This document shows, piece by piece, positions 15,912-23,408 of a DNA stretch of 42,835 bases (positions are counted from its first letter, which is position 1; every line of letters begins with the position of its first letter). The translations under genes were made by a program, and so were the position numbers. Under the pieces are notes generated by a model. That model worked only from the letters and a program-made list of their open reading frames with translations. It did no database searches and was not told where the DNA came from. The stretch lies in NCBI GenBank assembly GCA_009781725.1, contig WQVF01000029.1:1-42835 (forward strand), read 5' to 3'. Source of the DNA: Defluviitaleaceae bacterium (GTDB lineage Bacteria > Bacillota > Clostridia > Lachnospirales > WQUN01).

Positions 15912-16232
15912 TTATATGGATGAATCATAAGGGTTTTGCCAGTTTGACTTTTTGGTTGTTTTTTTCATGTCGGTAGTTTCTTGGGAGAGCCAGTCGGGTT
16001 TTTTGCTTCCTGTATAGTGGATAGAGGTATAATTATTCTCGTCCCGATATTTATTCCAGAGATAGAATCCCAGTCCTGGAATAATCGCTGCTAGGCCTAT
16101 GGCAAAAAGCCATCCGAAAAGAGATGCTCCATTATCTCCGCCGTCTCGGGTAAGCCTGTATGCGGTACCGTAGCCTAAAAACATTTGTATTATAAGTACG
16201 ATGTACCATATAACGAGTAGAAATATTCCCAT
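15912..16232 (-). CDS. Small membrane protein B of the DUF1854-ABC operon
   Basis: A 106-aa protein with two hydrophobic helices (about residues 3-23 and 37-56) and a hydrophilic C-terminal tail rich in Lys and Ser. Its core (YRLTRDGGDNGASLFGWL, then IIPGLGFYLWNKYRD) is clearly related to the core of the next gene, so the pair probably arose by duplication. Start ATG 16232 has GAGGAGG 6-7 nt upstream. Function unknown; the context is the DUF1854 dual-ABC operon. Confidence 0.75.
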   Translation of the reverse strand: MGIFLLVIWYIVLIIQMFLGYGTAYRLTRDGGDNGASLFGWLFAIGLAAIIPGLGFYLWNKYRDENNYTSIHYTGSKKPDWLSQETTDMKKTTKKSNWQNPYDSSI

Positions 16233-16299
16233 GGTTTACCTCCTCGCACATAAAGTGTTACTTTTCTGGTTTTGTCATTAATGGTAAAGGCGGTCTTGA

Positions 16300-16848
16300 C
16301 TAGAATAAATATGAATCTAGCTTCCGCAGGCTTTGCTTATTGAGCTGTTGCAGGTCAGGCACAACATAGCGGTTACCATCTACATCAAAGATTATAACGC
16401 TATTGCTGCTAAGCATACGTATATTACGGCTTACATCCTTTACGGCGCAGCTTTTATCATATTCGTTGCCCTGTTTATTTCTCAGCCGCATTTCCATGTA
16501 TACATAGCCCAGCTTATCTTTTACAGACATGATGTCCAGCACCTGTGGGGAGTAGTAGCGGTTATCGAGTTCACGCTCTACAATTAGTCGCTGGTCTTTA
16601 GCAAGATCGTTAACATCCTTAAGGATGGCTATCTCTTTATTATCATGATCGGCAATGGAGATATAGTTCATGGGCTGGTCTATGGGCATGATGCGCCTAA
16701 GGACGATATGCTTGTAGTCCTCGCCCTTGTACTTAAGTCCGGTAAAGCCGCCGTCGGCAGTATAGAATTCTGCTTGGGCAAGATCCATTATTCCGAGATC
16801 GGATAGGTCTATGCCTTGGTTTTGTTGCGATTCTTTCATTGTTTCCAT
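16300..16848 (-). CDS. DUF1854 domain protein
   Basis: A 182-aa soluble protein. It matches the DUF1854 pattern along nearly its whole length: VLRRIMPIDQPMNYISIAD, EIAILKDVNDL, a VERELDNRYYSPQVLDI core, the late DVSRNIRMLSSNSVIIFDVDG and a closing VPDLQQLNKQSLRKLDSYLF. DUF1854 proteins are regularly encoded next to ABC exporters with N-terminal extensions; in some genomes they are labelled cyanophycin-metabolism associated. No cyanophycin synthetase or cyanophycinase is present here. The start at 16848 has a GAGGTG site; a longer frame to 16959 exists but its extra codons come from the palindromic repeat at 16887-16963 and are rejected. The gene lies between the two ABC halves and probably encodes a soluble regulator or adaptor for them. 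Confidence 0.88.
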   Translation of the reverse strand: METMKESQQNQGIDLSDLGIMDLAQAEFYTADGGFTGLKYKGEDYKHIVLRRIMPIDQPMNYISIADHDNKEIAILKDVNDLAKDQRLIVERELDNRYYSPQVLDIMSVKDKLGYVYMEMRLRNKQGNEYDKSCAVKDVSRNIRMLSSNSVIIFDVDGNRYVVPDLQQLNKQSLRKLDSYLF

Positions 16849-16886
16849 ATATAACACCTCACAAATACATTTCCTATTGGGTAGTC

Positions 16887-16963
16887 TGGATTGCTTCGCT
16901 ACGCTCGCAATGACGAGGAGTTCCCACATGTCATTGCGAGGAGCGTAGCGACGAAGCAATCCA
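16887..16963. repeat. Palindromic interspersed repeat (TCATTGCGAG family)
   Basis: A 77-bp imperfect palindrome. The left arm begins TGGATTGCTTCG and the right arm ends CGAAGCAATCCA, with TGCGAG/CTCGCA and GTCATTGC/GCAATGAC steps inside. This type of repeat (GTCATTGCGAGGAGCG...) occurs in many bacterial genomes. It lies in the 130-nt gap between the first ABC gene and the DUF1854 gene and, in RNA, would form a long hairpin inside the operon. Confidence 0.85.
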
Positions 16964-16978
16964 TATTGCGCCAGAGTA

Positions 16979-19372
16979 TTAGTCCATACTTATAACCTTC
17001 AAACCCTCCATCTGTATGGCGTACAGCTTGTGATACTCACCCTTTTTCCTCATTAATTCCTCATGGGTACCGGTTTCTACTACTGCTCCTTCGTTGATAA
17101 CCGCCAGCATGTCGGCATCCTTTAACGTGGACAGGCGATGTGCGATTGCCAATGTTGTTCTACCGGTTTGTAGCTTATTGAGTGCCCCTTGGATCTTGCC
17201 CTCTGTTTCTGTATCCATGGCCGCGGTGGCTTCATCCAATATGAGAATCTTTGGGTTTTGAATAATAGTACGGGCAATGCTTAAACGTTGACGTTCACCG
17301 CCGGATAGCTCCTGACCTCCTGCACCTACCCTGGTTTCATATCCATCGGGCAGAGTCACAATAAAGTCATGAGCAGAGGCCATTTTGGCTGCCCAGATTA
17401 CCTCCTCCAAGGTCGCATCAGGCTTGGCATACCGGATATTGTCGATAATGCTTCCGATAAATAGGTAAATCTCTTGGCTTACGATTCCTATATTAGAACG
17501 GAGCTGAGATAATGAGAGTTCTTTAACATCTATTCCATCCACGGTAATGCTACCTTCGGTAACATCGTAAAGTCGGGCTATAAGATTGGCCAGAGTTGAT
17601 TTCCCGGCACCAGTCTTGCCCACGATGCCCAGAGTTTGACCGGCAGGCACCTCCAGTTTCATCCCCTTGAGGACGGGTGTGGCAGGGTCATATTGGAACC
17701 ACACATCCTTTACGGAAATCGCACCTTTCATTTCTGGAAGCATTACCGGATTTTCAGGTTCCACTATATCCGCGTGGGCGTCTATAACCTCAAAAACACG
17801 CTGGGCCGAGTCCATACACCTGGATCCCCAGTTACTTACCGTAGCGAGAAAATCCAGTGGACCATACAACATATTTAGGTAGGCAAGAAAGGCCATAAGC
17901 ACGCCCAGGGACATTTCGCCGCGGATAACCATCATGCCGCCAACTAGCATGACAATCGTCTGCCCCAAGAACATGCACATAAATATAAGCGGGAAGGCGG
18001 TAAAGCCCAAGTTAAACCTGGCAACATCCACATCTACCTGTTTGGCACTGAGGTTGGAAAAACGCTTAGACTCCGCATCTTCGCGGGCGAAGGCCTTAAT
18101 AACCCGCTGCCCGTTTACAGAATCGGAAACCATATTGTTAAGCTGGGAATTAATAACCCAGAACTTATGATGAAAACGCCTGAATATCCGCATAAGAATC
18201 CTGTACATAAAGGCCAGTACAGGGATGATGACCACGCATATAACCGCAAGCCGCCATTCCATTAGAAACATAACTACGAATATCCCAATAAAGGTTGCAA
18301 CGTTTACTATTATAAAGGGTACGCCGTCAACGAAGAACCAATAAATATTTCTGGAGTCCCGGCTGACACGGTTCATAAGGGCTCCCGTACGCTTGGACAT
18401 ATAAAAACCCACGCTAAGGCGTTGCATTGCCTCAAAAATGCGCAGCTGTAGGTCATAGATTATCCAAGGCATGGTTTTAGCAAGTACAACCCCGTTGAGC
18501 ATTTCAAAGCCAGTATTAAGCAAGCGGATACCGACAATCGCCAGCACCGCAATACCAACCATACGATACCATGAGCTGTCCGGGGAAAGGACTTCGTCAA
18601 TAAAAAAGGCCGTCCCAACATAGGGAGCAAGAATTGAAAGACCGGTGATAGCTAGCATAACCGACATAACGGCGGCAACTTTGCCCTTGTAAAATTTAAA
18701 GAAACCCAATAGTCTAAAGAAAATCGACATCTTATCGGTACATTTTGGGCAGAGCTTGCGCTCGGGTTCCGGATAGCGTGTGCCGCATTTTGTGCAGAAC
18801 AAGCTATCATCTACAACTACTTCCCTAAGGGGGTCTACATTTTCGCGTATGTTCTTTACTACTTTAATAAGTCTGTCTACATAGCCTAATAAGCCCAGAG
18901 AAAATAGAAGAATCAGCTGTTTTTCGATTATTGCCGGTTCTTTTGGCTCTTCGGATTTATCCTTTTGCTTTTTATCGGAAGAACCATCTTCTTCCGTTTC
19001 CTCTCCTATCACAGATACTAGGCGGCAGGTAGAAAGCAGTTTATCGGTTTTAAGCTCGCCTAAATCCGCCAGGGGATAGGTTTCTAATTTTTTCATTGTA
19101 TATTGGGATACGATGCGCCGTGCCCCTTCTGTTTTAACCACTTCTTCTAACCCGTACAATATGTACAGAGTACTATTGTCCACGGCTACATATACATCTG
19201 AAAAATCGCCTTCGAGAGTCAGGTCGGTATGGATGGCGTAGATTAGTCCGGGAACAGACACACCGCTGGCTAGAAATGCGGCCTTCATATAACCGGGAAC
19301 AGGTTCCTTAAGCTGCACTATTTCTTCGCCCTCCCGAGAGGCCTTTTTGGTAGAGCCGCTTTTTTCGTTCAT
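16979..19372 (-). CDS. ABC exporter with long N-terminal domain and zinc ribbon
   Basis: A 797-aa fused ABC half-transporter and first gene of the operon. Residues 1-185 form a cytoplasmic domain with beta-strand-like segments (GLIYAIHTDLTLEG; VYVAVDNSTLYILYG) that recall a PH-like fold, interrupted by a charged linker (about 124-147). Then a zinc ribbon (C193, C196, C208, C211), an exporter membrane domain (about 222-510) and a nucleotide-binding domain: Walker A GKTGAGKST (585-593), LSGGERQR (689-696), ILILDE (709-714), H745. All ATPase motifs are intact. Start ATG 19372 has AAGGAGGG upstream. It shares its architecture with the 726-aa ABC protein downstream, which suggests a heterodimer with two active sites. 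Substrate unknown. Confidence 0.9.
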   Translation of the reverse strand: MNEKSGSTKKASREGEEIVQLKEPVPGYMKAAFLASGVSVPGLIYAIHTDLTLEGDFSDVYVAVDNSTLYILYGLEEVVKTEGARRIVSQYTMKKLETYPLADLGELKTDKLLSTCRLVSVIGEETEEDGSSDKKQKDKSEEPKEPAIIEKQLILLFSLGLLGYVDRLIKVVKNIRENVDPLREVVVDDSLFCTKCGTRYPEPERKLCPKCTDKMSIFFRLLGFFKFYKGKVAAVMSVMLAITGLSILAPYVGTAFFIDEVLSPDSSWYRMVGIAVLAIVGIRLLNTGFEMLNGVVLAKTMPWIIYDLQLRIFEAMQRLSVGFYMSKRTGALMNRVSRDSRNIYWFFVDGVPFIIVNVATFIGIFVVMFLMEWRLAVICVVIIPVLAFMYRILMRIFRRFHHKFWVINSQLNNMVSDSVNGQRVIKAFAREDAESKRFSNLSAKQVDVDVARFNLGFTAFPLIFMCMFLGQTIVMLVGGMMVIRGEMSLGVLMAFLAYLNMLYGPLDFLATVSNWGSRCMDSAQRVFEVIDAHADIVEPENPVMLPEMKGAISVKDVWFQYDPATPVLKGMKLEVPAGQTLGIVGKTGAGKSTLANLIARLYDVTEGSITVDGIDVKELSLSQLRSNIGIVSQEIYLFIGSIIDNIRYAKPDATLEEVIWAAKMASAHDFIVTLPDGYETRVGAGGQELSGGERQRLSIARTIIQNPKILILDEATAAMDTETEGKIQGALNKLQTGRTTLAIAHRLSTLKDADMLAVINEGAVVETGTHEELMRKKGEYHKLYAIQMEGLKVISMD

Positions 19373-19472
19373 TTTTTTCCCTCCTTACATTTCGCAAGTG
19401 CGCATACACAGTAATTAAATCATAAACAAATCCCATAGCCAACATGAAATTTAAGTTAAACCAATTTTTATC

Positions 19473-19549
19473 AATGGACCTATTCTGAAATAGGGAAAAC
19501 GAGCTTGATATGCGGCTTGTTTTGCCCTATTTCAGAGGATGTCTAATGT
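19473..19549. repeat. Dispersed palindromic element, copy 1
   Basis: An inverted-repeat element of about 77 bp. The left arm reads AATGGACCTATTCTGAAATA and the right arm is its imperfect reverse complement. A second copy lies at 39690-39764. It has the size and form of a REP or MITE-like element; no transposase is seen in the window. Confidence 0.75.
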
Positions 19550-19568
19550 TGATTAGTGATATCTGCAT

Positions 19569-19599
19569 AAAAAAGCCGTATGGCACCATACGCTTTTTT
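19569..19599 (+). terminator. Rho-independent terminator-like hairpin
   Basis: Arms AAAAAAGC-c-GTATGG and CCATAC-GCTTTTTT with a 2-nt loop and T-run. It may end transcription entering from the repeat side. The stretch 19373-19934 holds this hairpin, repeat copy 1, a broken small ORF and the Rrf2 promoter with its hairpin. Confidence 0.6.
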
Positions 19600-19794
19600 T
19601 GTGGGAAATTACAGAATTGGAACTCAGCGAAAAAAATCCCATCAAATGTCCTTTTTGTGCAGCTCGGGGATGATACCATGACTTTTTACAAAAATTCAAT
19701 GCATTTTTGTCAATTATGCACAAAAGATGCCTTTTATGAAAATCTTACACAGACAGAAGAAATCCTTCTAAACACAGGGGTTTTGCCCCCTTAG
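19599..19794 (+). pseudogene. Frameshifted small zinc-ribbon protein (tentative)
   Basis: Two open pieces in different frames can be joined at about 19665. The first reads EITELELSEKNPIKCPFCAARG and stops; the second continues GDDTMTFYKNSMHFCQLCTKD to a stop at 19794. Joined, they give a protein of about 65 aa with two CxxC pairs, as in a small zinc ribbon. No good ribosome site precedes it and it starts within the terminator-like hairpin. It may be a decayed gene or a chance pattern. Confidence 0.25.
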
Positions 19795-19797
19795 CAC

Positions 19798-19826
19798 TTG
19801 ACAGTCAGCTACTAACATCCTATGCT
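19798..19826 (+). promoter_or_regulatory. Promoter of the Rrf2-malQ operon
   Basis: Consensus TTGACA (19798-19803), 17-nt spacer, TATGCT (19821-19826). The predicted start, near 19833, lies just before the 21-bp hairpin at 19836. Confidence 0.7.
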
Positions 19827-19835
19827 TCCCATGGA

Positions 19836-19880
19836 GTAAGCTATAGCGAACGACTTCGAAAGTCGTTCGCTATAACTTAC
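19836..19880 (+). promoter_or_regulatory. Long hairpin at the 5' end of the Rrf2 transcript
   Basis: Arms 19836-19856 and 19860-19880 pair over 21 positions with a single C-A mismatch and a CGA loop. No T-run follows, so it is not a terminator. As DNA it is a large palindrome next to the start site and could be an operator for the Rrf2 regulator; as RNA it would be a stable 5' end. Confidence 0.7.
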
Positions 19881-19934
19881 ACTGCATACCCCGTTGATAG
19901 GGGAGCAAATTATGGGAGAAAGCAGAGTGGCAGA

Positions 19935-20354
19935 ATGTTCCTAACCAAAGAATGTGACTATGGCGTTAGAGTAATCCGTGCCCTGTCAGATGGTAGAAAA
20001 AAAACAGTTGACGAAATCGCAACACAAGAACATATCCCCAAGAAGTATGCATATAAAATCGTAAAAAAGCTGGAACGGGGCGGGTTTATATACAGTATAA
20101 GGGGGCGCAGTGGAGGCTATCAAATCCTTAAGCCGCTCAACGACTTTACATTGGTTGATGTGGTAGTTGCTATCGACCCTGACCGCTATCTTAACGAATG
20201 CCTCCGGGGTGACTCCGAATGTCAGTTCAAGCATCAAGAGGATGTTTGCCTGGTGCATAAGGAGCTTGCTAGGCTCCAGGAGCTTGTAATCTCTGCTTTA
20301 AACGCAAAAACCATGGATGTGATTCTTCAAGTCGAGGAGACTGATGATGTTTGA
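19935..20354 (+). CDS. Rrf2-family transcriptional regulator
   Basis: A 139-aa DNA-binding regulator. The winged helix spans residues 1-70 (FLTKECDYGVRVIRALS, then IPKKYAYKIVKKLERGGFIY and GRSGGYQILKP). C89, C96 and C105 follow in the region where IscR and NsrR ligate an iron-sulfur cluster, though the spacing (6 and 8 residues) differs somewhat from IscR. It could therefore sense redox state, NO or iron-sulfur supply. Start ATG 19935 has only a weak ribosome site. It overlaps malQ by 11 nt, so the regulator and the glucanotransferase are co-expressed. The upstream palindrome at 19836-19880 is a candidate autoregulatory operator. Confidence 0.92.
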   Translation: MFLTKECDYGVRVIRALSDGRKKTVDEIATQEHIPKKYAYKIVKKLERGGFIYSIRGRSGGYQILKPLNDFTLVDVVVAIDPDRYLNECLRGDSECQFKHQEDVCLVHKELARLQELVISALNAKTMDVILQVEETDDV

Positions 20355-21846
20355 TATACGGCTCAGTGGGATTCTTGCCCATCCTACGTCTTTTCCTGGA
20401 CCATTTGGAATTGGAGATTTGGGTGCAGGTGCTTATCAGTTTATTGACTTCTTGAGTGAGGCAAAGCAAAAACTCTGGCAGGTGCTACCTCTGGGGCCTA
20501 CGGGCTACGGAGATTCTCCTTACCAGAGTTTTTCCAGTTTTGCGGGAAATCATTACATGATTAGCCCGGAATTATTGGTTGAACAAGGCTGGCTTACGGT
20601 TGCCGATCTTGTAGACCCGGGATTTGACCCGCGAGCTGTGGATTACGGCTCCGTCATTGAATATAAAATGAACTTACTAAAAAAAGCCTACACAGCATTC
20701 AAGATACAAGCAACCCAAGGTGAGAAAAATTGTATCATCAAGTTTGCCCGTAAACACAAGCATTGGCTGCCAGACTATGCCTTGTTTGTGGCTCTGAAGG
20801 GTTATCACGGCGGTGAGTCTTGGATGAAATGGGCTCCTGAGCTTAGTCATCGTGACCCAAAGGCAATGGCAGAAATGAAGATCAAACTTGCCGATGAGAT
20901 AAATTTTACGATATTCCTGCAATACGAATTTTACCGCCAGTGGGGCCTGTTAAGGGCTTACGCAAACAAACACGGCATTCAAATTATCGGAGATATCCCT
21001 ATTTTTGTGGCAATGGACTCGGCGGATATATGGGCTAATCCACATCTGTTCCAGCTGGGGAAAGACGGCAATCCTTCTGCGATAGCAGGGGTGCCGCCAG
21101 ATTATTTTAGTGAAACCGGGCAGCTTTGGGGTAATCCGTTATACAAATGGGAAGCCCATAAGGAAACAGGGTTTGAGTGGTGGTGCCAGAGATTTTCTGC
21201 CGTACTGGGGCTTGTTGATGTTATCCGTATAGATCATTTCAGAGGCTTTGAGTCTTATTGGAGCGTGCCCTTTGGTTCGGAAACAGCAGAAAAAGGCAAA
21301 TGGATTAAAGGTCCCGGCAAAACGTTTTTTGCCGCGCTCAAAGCAAGGCTAGGCCAGCTTCCGATAATAGCTGAAGATTTGGGAATTATAACTCCAGCAG
21401 TGAATAAACTAAGGCATAGTTTGGGTCTACCCGGCATGAAGGTACTACATTTCGCTTTTGACCCGGAAGCAAAAAGCGACTATTTGCCCCATATGTACAA
21501 TGATAAACTTACAATAGTCTACACTGGTACTCATGATAATGATACAACTATTGGTTGGTATGAATCTGCCTCGGAAGAAGAAAAGGACTATCTCAGGCGC
21601 TATATGAATATTTCCGGTGAAGATATCTCATGGGATATGATACGCTTGGCTTTTAGTACTTCGGCAATTTATGCCATTGTTCCTATCCAGGATGTGATGA
21701 GTCTAGGCACCGAGAATCGCATGAACCAGCCGGGCTGTGCTATGGGATGGTGGCGATTTAGATATACTGTGGATATGTTGCGAGAAGAATATGCCCAGGG
21801 ATTGAGTTACTTGAGCGAGCTGTTCCATAGGAATGAAGGGGAATAA
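20344..21846 (+). CDS. malQ: 4-alpha-glucanotransferase (amylomaltase, GH77)
   Basis: Transfers alpha-1,4-glucan segments between maltodextrins or glycogen-derived chains in the cytoplasm. Features of GH77: GILAHPTSFPGPFGIGDLG (residues 9-27), GDSPYQSFSSFAGN (56-69), RIDHFRGF with nucleophile D297, AEDLG with acid/base E344 and TGTHDND with transition-state stabiliser D398. 500 aa is the usual bacterial length. ATG at 20344 is followed at once by a second ATG; either could be used. The overlap with the Rrf2 gene suggests regulation of glucan metabolism by that sensor. No glycogen phosphorylase or maltose transporter is adjacent. Confidence 0.96.
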   Translation: MMFDIRLSGILAHPTSFPGPFGIGDLGAGAYQFIDFLSEAKQKLWQVLPLGPTGYGDSPYQSFSSFAGNHYMISPELLVEQGWLTVADLVDPGFDPRAVDYGSVIEYKMNLLKKAYTAFKIQATQGEKNCIIKFARKHKHWLPDYALFVALKGYHGGESWMKWAPELSHRDPKAMAEMKIKLADEINFTIFLQYEFYRQWGLLRAYANKHGIQIIGDIPIFVAMDSADIWANPHLFQLGKDGNPSAIAGVPPDYFSETGQLWGNPLYKWEAHKETGFEWWCQRFSAVLGLVDVIRIDHFRGFESYWSVPFGSETAEKGKWIKGPGKTFFAALKARLGQLPIIAEDLGIITPAVNKLRHSLGLPGMKVLHFAFDPEAKSDYLPHMYNDKLTIVYTGTHDNDTTIGWYESASEEEKDYLRRYMNISGEDISWDMIRLAFSTSAIYAIVPIQDVMSLGTENRMNQPGCAMGWWRFRYTVDMLREEYAQGLSYLSELFHRNEGE

Positions 21847-21928
21847 TGTTCAGTTTATCCATAATAACTCTATTATATTTGTCGGTATAATTGTTGCAGC
21901 TCTGATTCTTGCGATTTTATTGGAATAG
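21833..21928 (+). CDS. 31-aa membrane peptide overlapping the malQ end (tentative)
   Basis: An ATG at 21833, inside the last codons of malQ in another frame, opens a 31-aa ORF that reads a polar start (MKGNNVQFIHNNS) and one membrane helix (IIFVGIIVAALILAILLE). The only ribosome-site-like sequence is AGGA directly before the ATG, which is too close to be ideal. It fills the gap between malQ and the CapA-like gene. It may be a real small membrane protein or a chance hydrophobic frame. Confidence 0.4.
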   Translation: MKGNNVQFIHNNSIIFVGIIVAALILAILLE

Positions 21929-21939
21929 TAGGTGATGAT

Positions 21940-23400
21940 ATGTCTAGGAAAAAATTGGCTTTGGTTTTTACATTACTGCTTTGCATAGTAATCGGCGGAA
22001 GTTTTCTTTTCGGCTGGATTTATAACGGAGACGGTTATACGGTGATTACTGCTATGTTTCAGCCATCCCCTGAGGATGTAGTGGAACCTACCCCCGTACC
22101 AACCCCAACCCCTGAGCCTACCCCGCCTCCAACTCCAGAGCCAACCCCCGAGCCTACTCCCGAACCCACACCGGTGCCGATTCATACCGCGCGTCTTGCC
22201 TTTGTTGGGGATTTGATGCTTCATGTGGAGCAGCTTGAAGCTGCACGTACAGGGCATAATACCTTTGATTTTAACTATAAGTTCAGATATATATCACCAT
22301 ATTTACAGGCTCCGGATTTTACAATCGGCAATCTAGAAACAACCCTCGTACATACCCCCCGAGGGTATTTTGGCTGGCCTTTGTTCCGGTCCCCTCGTGC
22401 CTTTGGCGAGGCCATAAGAGACGCCGGTTTTGATATGGTGACAACGGGGAACAACCATAGCTTTGACGATATAGTTCATGGGGTGCGCTCTACAATTGAA
22501 ATCCTTAACGATATAGGTCTAGCCTTTACCGGCACCTATCTTACACCTGAATGCCGGGATGAAATAAAAATGGTGGAAATCAACGGCTTTACCTTCGCAT
22601 TTGTCAACTACACCATGCACACCAATGCCATTGACTTAGGTCACTACAACTTTATGGTGCGGATTGTGTATCATGATTTGGTAGAGCAGGCCACAATTGA
22701 TTACGAAATGATTGCGGAAAGCCTGGCTCGGGCCCGAGCACTTAACCCGGACTTTGTAGTGGCACTCCCCCATATCGGCATAGAGTACTATGGCACCATG
22801 GATCGCCAAGGCGCAGGCCACCGCAATGATATATTCAATTATAGTGATACCCGATGGTATAACTGGATGCGTACTTTGCATTTTATGTTGGAGTCAGGTG
22901 CAGATATTGTAATGAACCACCATCCCCACACTTTGCTCCCTGCGGAATTTGTATATGTAACCAACCCAGACGGCACTTTGCGTCGCGGATTTATTGCCTA
23001 TTCTATGGCTAATTTTGTATCCGCTCAGTATACCTGGCCCAGGGACACTAGTGCGATTTTCTATTTAGATTTTAAAAGGGTAGGAGATGGGTCCGCCGAG
23101 TTGGTGGGGGCTGCATATACTCCAACCTGGGTGCGCAGAAGAGACACCACTCACGGCGGCTTTGATTTCACTGTTTTCCCTGTACACGAAGCCCTTGAGC
23201 GTATCAATGCAGGTGATACAACAGGTTTTAGGCCCTCGGATATAGACCGCCTGCGCCGTGCCCAATTGGATGTAACTCATATGTTATCAGGTACTCCCAT
23301 ATCTGAGGCGTACATGCAAAGTGAATATCCTATTACCAGATTCAGGCTGATAGAGGAAGAACCAGGACTGCCCCTGTGGGGGACACTACCCTGGCGATAG
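21940..23400 (+). CDS. CapA-family metallophosphatase-like membrane protein
   Basis: A 486-aa protein anchored by one N-terminal helix (residues 7-27) and carrying its catalytic domain outside the cell. A low-complexity Pro/Thr/Glu linker (about 50-83, PTPEP repeats) is followed by the CapA domain: ARLAFVGDLMLH, FTIGNLETTL, VTTGNNHSFD and NHHPHTLLP. These are the metal-binding blocks of the poly-gamma-glutamate CapA/calcineurin-like fold. CapA proper takes part in polyglutamate capsule synthesis, but no capB or capC genes are near, so the role is open; many Clostridia have such stand-alone copies. The start has a TAGGTGAT site. It converges with the XRE/TPR regulator gene with an 8-nt gap. 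Confidence 0.88.
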   Translation: MSRKKLALVFTLLLCIVIGGSFLFGWIYNGDGYTVITAMFQPSPEDVVEPTPVPTPTPEPTPPPTPEPTPEPTPEPTPVPIHTARLAFVGDLMLHVEQLEAARTGHNTFDFNYKFRYISPYLQAPDFTIGNLETTLVHTPRGYFGWPLFRSPRAFGEAIRDAGFDMVTTGNNHSFDDIVHGVRSTIEILNDIGLAFTGTYLTPECRDEIKMVEINGFTFAFVNYTMHTNAIDLGHYNFMVRIVYHDLVEQATIDYEMIAESLARARALNPDFVVALPHIGIEYYGTMDRQGAGHRNDIFNYSDTRWYNWMRTLHFMLESGADIVMNHHPHTLLPAEFVYVTNPDGTLRRGFIAYSMANFVSAQYTWPRDTSAIFYLDFKRVGDGSAELVGAAYTPTWVRRRDTTHGGFDFTVFPVHEALERINAGDTTGFRPSDIDRLRRAQLDVTHMLSGTPISEAYMQSEYPITRFRLIEEEPGLPLWGTLPWR

Positions 23401-23408
23401 AGGATGAG

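Noticed and set aside
16849-16959. N-terminal extension of the DUF1854 protein
   Set aside because: The extra codons are translation of the interspersed palindromic repeat; a good ribosome site serves the ATG at 16848.
19510-19794. 94-codon plus-strand open frame
   Set aside because: It begins inside the palindromic repeat and runs through a terminator hairpin; only its last part may come from a real, frameshifted gene.
22085-22185. Short-period repeat
   Set aside because: It is the coding sequence of a Pro/Thr/Glu linker in the CapA-family protein.
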